NCBI GenBank assembly: GCA_025353525.1 | Contig: JANXOO010001140.1 | Coordinates: 1-7,511, forward strand | From: Schlesneria sp. | GTDB taxonomy: Bacteria; Planctomycetota; Planctomycetia; Planctomycetales; Planctomycetaceae | Direction of reading: 5' to 3' | DNA length: 7,511 nt | Shown here: positions 1 through 5,207 of the stretch, piece by piece | Layout of the letters: every line of letters begins with the position of its first letter | Position numbering within the stretch: the first letter of the stretch is position 1 | Program-made: the position numbers and the translations under genes | Notes under the pieces: generated by a model | The model's database searches: none | What the model saw: the letters and a program-made list of their open reading frames with translations, nothing else | What the model was told of the DNA's origin: nothing

Positions 1-7
1 CTTCCGA

Positions 8-454
8 TCAGTCATTGGGAAGCGGGTGGGTTTCAAAATGCCTTAACAGTGCGACGAGCAACGGATTGATTGTGAATCGCTGTACCTCGTGCGGAGGATG
101 CCAGCGTTTCCACTCGTGTCCCGCATGCTCTGTGACTGCGATCGGATGGTTTCGCGAGACCCAACCCAGAAAAATCACGAGCTTCTTCTCGACCCGTTCG
201 TTACCGAATCTGGGTTCCACTGGAAAATAAGTCTCTTCGTAGCGAAATTCCGGGTCAAGCTTCACTTCGTCGATCGGAATTCCGGTTTCTTCCCACATTT
301 CACGGAGCGCCGTTTCGAGTTCCGTTTCGCCCTCTTCCATATGGCCTTTCGGAAGGTCGTAGCGGTGCGAGTGCTTCATCAGCAGAAAAGATAGCTCCGG
401 CATGCGTCGAAAGACGATGACGCCGCACGATTTGACCTGGCGCATGGGATTCAT
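8..454 (-). CDS. Nudix hydrolase, NUDT2-like bis(5'-nucleosyl)-tetraphosphatase
   Basis: A complete 148-residue protein, the usual size for a single-domain Nudix enzyme. The Nudix box GX5EX7REUXEEXGU matches perfectly at residues 37-59: G37, E43, R51-E52, E55-E56, G58 and I59. The glutamates are the expected Mg-binding and catalytic residues. The N-terminal SCGVIVFRR (9-17), the LPKGH lead-in to the box (34-38) and the C-terminal EHAGHEWKRW (109-118) resemble animal and bacterial asymmetric Ap4A hydrolases. The likely reaction is cytoplasmic hydrolysis of diadenosine tetraphosphate to ATP and AMP; substrate choice is inferred from family resemblance. No signal peptide or membrane segment is visible. 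The start is uncertain: Met1 has AGGAG 13 bases upstream, whereas Met4 has AAGG about 9 bases upstream, so the protein may be three residues shorter. It is transcribed away from the large VWA gene. Other Nudix substrates, such as other nucleoside polyphosphates or capped RNA, cannot be excluded. Confidence 0.93.
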   Translation of the reverse strand: MNPMRQVKSCGVIVFRRMPELSFLLMKHSHRYDLPKGHMEEGETELETALREMWEETGIPIDEVKLDPEFRYEETYFPVEPRFGNERVEKKLVIFLGWVSRNHPIAVTEHAGHEWKRWHPPHEVQRFTINPLLVALLRHFETHPLPND

Positions 455-485
455 CCTTGCAGAACAACTCCTGTCATGATCGGAT

Positions 486-491
486 ATACTA
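486..491 (-). promoter_or_regulatory. possible -10 element for the Nudix gene
   Basis: On the minus strand this reads TAGTAT, four of six matches to TATAAT. It would place the transcript start about 25 bases before the Nudix ATG, leaving a short leader that contains AGGAG (468-472). No good TTGACA-like -35 lies 16-18 bases further upstream; the hexamer at the right distance is AATGTG. The call rests on position and composition only. Confidence 0.22.
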
Positions 492-531
492 CGCGAGGCT
501 CATAGAGGCACATTTGTCTGTAACCTGTTTC

Positions 532-566
532 CGCCGGAACGCTCGTCGCCAAAAGATGTTCCGGCG
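532..566. repeat. 9-bp perfect inverted repeat (potential hairpin)
   Basis: CGCCGGAAC at 532-540 is the exact reverse complement of GTTCCGGCG at 558-566, separated by 17 bases. It could be a GC-rich hairpin in RNA or a dyad operator. It lies between divergent genes, so it is unlikely to terminate either one. Two smaller dyads follow directly: GCAG-AAAA-CTGC plus TTTT at 573-588, and TTGGAA/TTCCAA at 587-607. Confidence 0.45.
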
Positions 567-678
567 TTCTCCGCAGAAAACTGCTTTTGGAACAACTCGC
601 ATTCCAAGCCATAAGTGGCACACGACACGTGATCTTAGAAGTCCTTTACACCAGTTGCAATCCGGTTGACAACATTCC

Positions 679-3222
679 ATGCCGACACCGACGCGACATC
701 TCGTTTTTCACGGAGCCCAATCGCACGGGATGCTGGCATGCCACCTGATCGCCGTCGGTTTGGCCGCAATTCTGATTGTTGTCCTGTCACGTTACGAACG
801 TCGGCTCGTTTCCAGAAGCCTGGGTCGCGGATTACTTTGCCTGAGGTTGAGTGTCCTCGCCGTCATCCTGATGACGCTGCTTCAACCGACACTCAGTTGG
901 ACGTTCGAAAAAACTCATTCGGGCCGAATCCTTGTCGGTATCGATCTGTCCGACAGCATGGCGACCGCCGATCATCACGCGAGTCGAAGCGAGAAATTGC
1001 GCGTTGCCAGGGGACTCGAACTCATCGGTAATGCTGCATACGAAGAACGGCTGGATCGGTGGCAGAAGGCATTCGATGCTGATCAACAACCCGAATGGGT
1101 TGATCCTGGCGAGACCGATGACGAAGCGCGCCGTGCGTCACTCGAAAAATCGCGGAAAGAACATCTCCAGGCAATTTTCGGAGAACTCGACAAGCTGTCA
1201 CGAAAGGAAATTGCACGCAGGTTGCTTATCGCAACCAAAATGCCATTACTCGATCAACTGGAAAAAATCGCACGTGTGGAGTTGTTTGCGTTTGCAGGGA
1301 AAGGCGAATCATTCGAGCGAAACCTGCTGTCACAGGCCGTTTCCGAGCCGTCTACAAGTCTCGACACCGATGCTTCAAACCTTTCCACCGGAATACAACA
1401 CCGTGCCGCTGGCCACGACGAGGTGCTGGGGATCATTTTGCTGTCCGACGGACGGGACAATTCAGGACACAACGTTGCGGCAACCGCCGCGTCATTAAAA
1501 GCAGTCCATTCGCCCGTCTATCCCGTTCTGATCGGTTCGACGTATCGCCCAAAAGATTTGTCGATCATGCTGATCGAGCACCCTCAATCGGTCTACAAAG
1601 GCGACCATCCACAGCTCAAAGTGACACTCCACACGGTTGGTTTTGAAGGAAAGAAAATCAATGTCGAACTGGTTTCCGAAGATCAGCCCGATGCTGAACC
1701 GATTTGCCAGACGATCACCTGTACGGAGTCTGCGGTCTCCGTTGAATTCAATCTCGACGCGAAGGAAGTCGGTCGCAAGTCGTTTGCCGTCCGGATTCCG
1801 GTCCAGGAAGGTGAAACCAGCGAAGACAACAACAGTCGGTCATTCGCGTTCAGAGTCATCGACGATCGCGCCAAGGTCTTGCTGATCGACGGAGAATCCC
1901 GGTGGGAATTCCGGTATCTCGACGCAGCACTCGGTCGGGACGAACGAGTCGACTTGAAACGGGTCCTTTTCGAGCAACCGCAACTGGGGTTGTTGCCCGA
2001 GCCCTTTATTCCGAATCGTTTAATACTTCCCCCGGATCGATCGGACCTCGCCAGCTCGCCGTTCGGTGAAATCGATCTGGTCATTGTCGGGGATGTTTCT
2101 CCCGATCAATTCACCGATCATGCATGGCAAATGCTGCTGAAATTCGTATCGGAAGGAGGGACACTCGTCCTGTCTGCGGGAAAGCGTCATATGCCTTTGC
2201 AACATCGTTCGGCGGCACTCGATCAATTATTGCCGATCACGAAATTGACGCCCGTCAACCTTGCGGACACATCGCAAGAAGCGTCCCCGCGTCTGCGAGG
2301 ACTTCCGTTGCAGTTGAACGCTGACGGCGAGCAGCAATCGATGCTGCAGTTTGCTCCCGATCTGGCACAAAATGTTGCCGTCTGGCGCGGCTTGCCCGGT
2401 CAGATGTGGGCCATGCTGGGCGAAGCGAAACCGGGCGCCACCGTTTGGGCCACGACGCTCGTACCCGCAGGACGAGTCGAAGGAGTCGTCAACGATCGGA
2501 AATACGGTGTCATGATCCATCAGTACGTCGGTTCAGGGCAGGTCGTCTGGCTGGGAATCGACGCCACCTGGCGATGGCGATACAGGGTTGGCGACAAATA
2601 CCACCACCGTTTTTGGGCTCAACTGGCCCGGTGGGGGGCGAGAAACAAGACGTCCGCCGGAACAGACTTCGTTCGCTTTGGAGCGGATCAGGCCGAGTTG
2701 GAAGTTGGACGTCCAGCGACGATTCGGGCTCGATGGACTTCAGAGTACCTTGCGAAGTTTCCGAAAATGAAGGCGCACGCCGAGTTCTTTCGAAAAAGCG
2801 ACGGGGCCGATCACCCATTCACGACAATTGATCTGACGCCTGTTGCAGGCCAGCCATTGCAGTACGAAGGTCGGGTTCTTTCGCTACCGGCTGGCGAATA
2901 CCAGGCGCGACTGTCGGCCGAACAAGCCACCCTGGGCGAAAAGCCGATCGAGACAACGATCTTCGTCCACGACCGCCCGAGCATCGAGTTGAGCGACCTG
3001 AGTGCGAATCGGGATTTAATGACGCAAATTGCCGACGCCAGCGGAGGTCGATTGTTTCTACCGGACGAAGTCCGCGACCTTCCCGGCATGTTCCGGAAAG
3101 TCGATGAAACAACCGTGCATTATGATGAGATTGCCCTGTGGGATCGCTGGCCCTGGGTGGCGGTTTTATTTGCACTGATGATGATCGAATGGGTCCTGAG
3201 AAAACTGAATGGACTACCGTGA
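679..3222 (+). CDS. membrane VWA-domain protein with GATase-like domain (Bat-like envelope protein)
   Basis: 847 residues, complete. Two membrane segments at about 20-37 and 51-70 flank an Arg-rich loop, and a third spans about 824-841 before a short RK-containing tail. By the positive-inside rule, the loop and tail are cytoplasmic and residues 71-820 periplasmic. The VWA domain (about 83-285) has a full MIDAS set: DxSxS at D89-S91-S93, a Ser/Thr at 236-237 and LLSDG with D257. A charged helical stretch of about 75 residues is inserted after the DxSxS loop. A beta-rich, CARDB-like section (about 300-395) follows, then an alpha/beta GATase-like domain (about 397-520) without a catalytic Cys, and a signature rich in Trp and Arg (620-650). 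Related planctomycetal proteins are found with MoxR and DUF58 genes, suggesting a metal-dependent adhesion or assembly role in the envelope; the exact function is unknown. The start ATG at 679 follows an in-frame stop at 667-669 and lacks a Shine-Dalgarno sequence. Met18 (730) is an alternative start. Confidence 0.88.
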   Translation: MPTPTRHLVFHGAQSHGMLACHLIAVGLAAILIVVLSRYERRLVSRSLGRGLLCLRLSVLAVILMTLLQPTLSWTFEKTHSGRILVGIDLSDSMATADHHASRSEKLRVARGLELIGNAAYEERLDRWQKAFDADQQPEWVDPGETDDEARRASLEKSRKEHLQAIFGELDKLSRKEIARRLLIATKMPLLDQLEKIARVELFAFAGKGESFERNLLSQAVSEPSTSLDTDASNLSTGIQHRAAGHDEVLGIILLSDGRDNSGHNVAATAASLKAVHSPVYPVLIGSTYRPKDLSIMLIEHPQSVYKGDHPQLKVTLHTVGFEGKKINVELVSEDQPDAEPICQTITCTESAVSVEFNLDAKEVGRKSFAVRIPVQEGETSEDNNSRSFAFRVIDDRAKVLLIDGESRWEFRYLDAALGRDERVDLKRVLFEQPQLGLLPEPFIPNRLILPPDRSDLASSPFGEIDLVIVGDVSPDQFTDHAWQMLLKFVSEGGTLVLSAGKRHMPLQHRSAALDQLLPITKLTPVNLADTSQEASPRLRGLPLQLNADGEQQSMLQFAPDLAQNVAVWRGLPGQMWAMLGEAKPGATVWATTLVPAGRVEGVVNDRKYGVMIHQYVGSGQVVWLGIDATWRWRYRVGDKYHHRFWAQLARWGARNKTSAGTDFVRFGADQAELEVGRPATIRARWTSEYLAKFPKMKAHAEFFRKSDGADHPFTTIDLTPVAGQPLQYEGRVLSLPAGEYQARLSAEQATLGEKPIETTIFVHDRPSIELSDLSANRDLMTQIADASGGRLFLPDEVRDLPGMFRKVDETTVHYDEIALWDRWPWVAVLFALMMIEWVLRKLNGLP

Positions 3223-3372
3223 ACCAATTTCAAAACCGGAATCCGCGCAACAACGTTCTGTTGATGTCTGCCACCATTCGCCAAATTCGTAAGTGAACAG
3301 GCACAGCCCGATCGGAAGTGCATGATCATAACAACGTCATCACAAGACCTGACCATTCCGAAGAATAATGGC

Positions 3373-3412
3373 AATGAGTGTTCACTTGTTTTCAACCACT
3401 TTTCATTTTTTT
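3373..3412 (+). terminator. weak candidate terminator of the VWA gene
   Basis: A 7-bp stem with two G-U pairs (3373-3379 with 3384-3390, loop GTTC) is followed by a T-rich stretch ending in seven T at 3406-3412. The stem is AU-rich and lies about 15 bases before the T run, so it departs from the usual intrinsic terminator geometry. It is listed because it is the only stem plus T-tract combination downstream of the plus-strand gene. Confidence 0.25.
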
Positions 3413-3420
3413 ATTCTGGT

Positions 3421-3434
3421 TCAATTGCAATTGA
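3421..3434. repeat. 14-bp perfect palindrome
   Basis: TCAATTGCAATTGA equals its own reverse complement. It ends eight bases before the stop codon of the HEAT gene (3443-3445) on the 3' side of that gene, just after the T tract. As a hairpin it is AT-rich and weak. It could be a protein-binding site or a chance dyad; about one 14-bp palindrome per 16 kb is expected by chance. Confidence 0.35.
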
Positions 3435-3442
3435 CATGACCG

Positions 3443-5203
3443 TCACCGGGTGTAAGGCTCAAGAAACCAATTGCCGGGTGGCATGCGTGCTGGCTCCACC
3501 GGCGGCAAATCTTCTCCCGTAAGATCCTTCACGGCCCACCTCAGCGCGACTCCCAGTCGAATTGGCAACTGATATGAAACGACAATCCCTTTCAATTCTG
3601 ACGCCGTGTCTACGGCCTTCATGCGAGCCAGCGTTACCGCACACTTCTCCTTGACCGAATCGAGTTCCGGATCAACGTCGGAAAAATCTCTGATCCGATT
3701 AACGAGTGCGTCTTCAAACTCGGCATCTCGCTTTCCTTCCTTGATGAGACCGAGCGACGAGATTGCCGCGCAACGCGAACTTTCCCCCATGAGCGGATCT
3801 TTGGGAATGTATCGCACGAGTAGCGATTCCGCATCGTCCGCCTTCAGAACTCCGAGTGCTTCACAGAGGTGGGCGACCTGCGCGTCAAGCGATGGTTCGC
3901 TCACTTGCTTGCGGCGGTCTGTTTGGCGACGAGCCTTATCAATAATTGCCGGAATGCTTTCCGGTGTGGCGATTTTGCGGAGTGCCCATGCGGCCGAGAT
4001 GCCAACTTCTGCACGGGGTGATTCCAGCAATTCGGCGAGACGGCTGGCCGCAGGTTGGTGCTGTAGTGCTCCGATGATCAACGCGGCTTGTTCCTGTCCT
4101 TGCCAAGACTCTTGCGACAGCACATCCATGGCACTGGTGCGGATGGCTCCAACGAGCGACGACTGATTCGAAAGGCCGTAAAATCCGTCGCAGATTTCTT
4201 TCCTCACACCGGGATGTGGATCGGCCAGCAAACGTGCAAGCGTTTCGATCCGCTCTGCAGCGGGATTCTGCAAGTATGCTGATGCGCCGGCTCGACGAAT
4301 ATGCGGATCGTTGTGGTTCATCGCCGATTCAGCCAACGGCAAGACCAGTGACGAATCGATTTCCAATAACCGATGTAACGCAGATGCCGCAACGACTGAT
4401 TCCTGATGGATTGCCAGCTCCGTCAAGAGTTTTCGGGCCGCTTCACTATCATGCCGCCCTAGCAATCGGCAGGCGCAAATTGGATTGATTGATTGCCGTT
4501 TCGTTTTGCTATGAGCCAGTTGTGCGGCATCGGGTTCGAGCCCGAACGCAGCGCATCGTCCTGCTGCCGCCGCAGCTTCCAGGCGGAGGTCGATGCCGCG
4601 GGTTTCATCATGTACGATCGCCAGCAGCGTCGATGTGACCGACGATTCGCGTACTTCTCCCAAACCACGCAGTGCCAGAATCAAATCCCGGGGTCGAACC
4701 TCGGGATTGCTGAGACGATCTATCCAGACCCCAATCGCCGGTGGGAAACTCCACTTCGCCAATGTCGGTTCGATGAGTTGACGCAAGTCTGCTCCGTATG
4801 TTTGCGAGACTTCGAACATTTTGTCACTCGATTCGCGCGACTCCAGCAAAATCAAGGCACGCGCTGCGGCAAAGCGAGTCGCAGGATGAGTTTTCTCCGC
4901 GACCAAAAGCGTTTGCAACCGCGGAACGGCTTCCGTCAAATCCGGCACACCGTACTCATGTCCGCGCGCGATGGTTTCTGCGGCCAGTCGTTGCATGTCG
5001 GCTTCCGGGCGTCCCAGAGCTGCCAGCCACAATGACTTCAACGCCGGGCTGAAGTCCTTCACCGGATCGGGGATCTTGAGGGCCGGTTCAGAATCCATCA
5101 GGAAATCCGGCCGGATTTCGGCCCGGCACAGTGTTCCAACTCCGCTTGAAACAACGAGCATGACAAGTACGAGCAATCGATTTGTCCACGGAGTTAAACA
5201 CAT
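3443..5203 (-). CDS. exported HEAT-repeat protein
   Basis: 586 residues, complete. The N-terminus is a typical Sec signal peptide: a short polar start with R9, a hydrophobic core at about 10-24 and probable cleavage after A28 (CRA|EI). C26 is not in a proper lipobox, so a lipoprotein is unlikely. The rest is almost entirely helical pairs of the HEAT type, for example around 105-122, 190-216, 300-325, 330-345, 398-412 and 440-465, with the usual Ala/Leu/Arg spacing and conserved Asp/Pro turns (DPHPGVRKE at 328-336). HEAT solenoids are protein-binding scaffolds with no catalytic activity of their own, so it probably acts in the periplasm as an adaptor. The tail (about 560-586) leaves the repeat pattern and ends in GNWFLEPYTR. 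The mature part has seven Cys, including a CAC at 243-245. Its ATG lies four bases after the stop of the upstream membrane-protein gene, implying an operon and probably coupled translation. Only a weak GAGAAAG precedes the start. The partner is unknown. Confidence 0.85.
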   Translation of the reverse strand: MCLTPWTNRLLVLVMLVVSSGVGTLCRAEIRPDFLMDSEPALKIPDPVKDFSPALKSLWLAALGRPEADMQRLAAETIARGHEYGVPDLTEAVPRLQTLLVAEKTHPATRFAAARALILLESRESSDKMFEVSQTYGADLRQLIEPTLAKWSFPPAIGVWIDRLSNPEVRPRDLILALRGLGEVRESSVTSTLLAIVHDETRGIDLRLEAAAAAGRCAAFGLEPDAAQLAHSKTKRQSINPICACRLLGRHDSEAARKLLTELAIHQESVVAASALHRLLEIDSSLVLPLAESAMNHNDPHIRRAGASAYLQNPAAERIETLARLLADPHPGVRKEICDGFYGLSNQSSLVGAIRTSAMDVLSQESWQGQEQAALIIGALQHQPAASRLAELLESPRAEVGISAAWALRKIATPESIPAIIDKARRQTDRRKQVSEPSLDAQVAHLCEALGVLKADDAESLLVRYIPKDPLMGESSRCAAISSLGLIKEGKRDAEFEDALVNRIRDFSDVDPELDSVKEKCAVTLARMKAVDTASELKGIVVSYQLPIRLGVALRWAVKDLTGEDLPPVEPARMPPGNWFLEPYTR

Positions 5204-5207
5204 GCGT

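Larger units (their letters stand above)
455..678. other. divergent intergenic region between Nudix and VWA genes
   Basis: These 224 bases separate two genes transcribed away from each other, so they should hold both promoters. I see no credible small gene. Short reading frames here have no ribosome-binding site or recognisable product. For the VWA gene, no Shine-Dalgarno sequence lies before the ATG at 679 and no paired -35/-10 elements are evident. The central part (532-607) carries three small inverted repeats, annotated separately. Confidence 0.6.
3223..3442. other. convergent intergenic region
   Basis: These 220 bases lie between the 3' ends of the VWA and HEAT genes, so both transcripts must end here or overlap. 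I see no gene. It contains a run of seven T at 3406-3412 (plus strand), preceded only by a weak stem at 3373-3390 with G-U pairs. It also contains an 8-bp inverted repeat, AAGTGAAC (3291-3298) with GTTCACTT (3380-3387), and a 14-bp palindrome at 3421-3434. On the minus strand, 3355-3366 reads ATTC-TTCG-GAAT, a 4-bp stem closed by a UUCG tetraloop, without a following U tract. None of these is a convincing intrinsic terminator. Confidence 0.6.

Noticed and set aside
89..394. 101-residue plus-strand frame opposite the Nudix gene
   Set aside because: It lies antisense to a gene with a perfect Nudix box, and its translation has no recognisable motif and shows the composition of a shadow frame.
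457..669. 70-residue plus-strand frame in the divergent intergenic region
   Set aside because: It has no ribosome-binding site and a composition (many Arg, His, Thr) typical of translated non-coding DNA; it overlaps the inverted repeats.
666..671. TTGACA, a perfect -35 hexamer
   Set aside because: It lies only seven bases before the ATG of the VWA gene, and no -10-like hexamer occurs 16-18 bases downstream, inside the coding region.
932..1498. 188-residue plus-strand frame inside the VWA gene
   Set aside because: It overlaps the VWA domain in another frame. The VWA frame shows a full MIDAS motif, while this one has no domain-like pattern.
3322..3522. 66-residue plus-strand frame across the convergent region and the 3' end of the HEAT gene
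   Set aside because: It is partly antisense to the HEAT gene, has no Shine-Dalgarno sequence and resembles no known small protein.
3606..4166. 186-residue plus-strand frame antisense to the HEAT gene
   Set aside because: It is Ser/Ala/Arg-rich, as expected from the complement of HEAT-repeat codons; the minus-strand frame has a signal peptide and periodic helices.
4493..5035. 180-residue plus-strand frame antisense to the HEAT gene
   Set aside because: It is a shadow frame with no start signal or domain pattern, entirely inside a well-supported gene.
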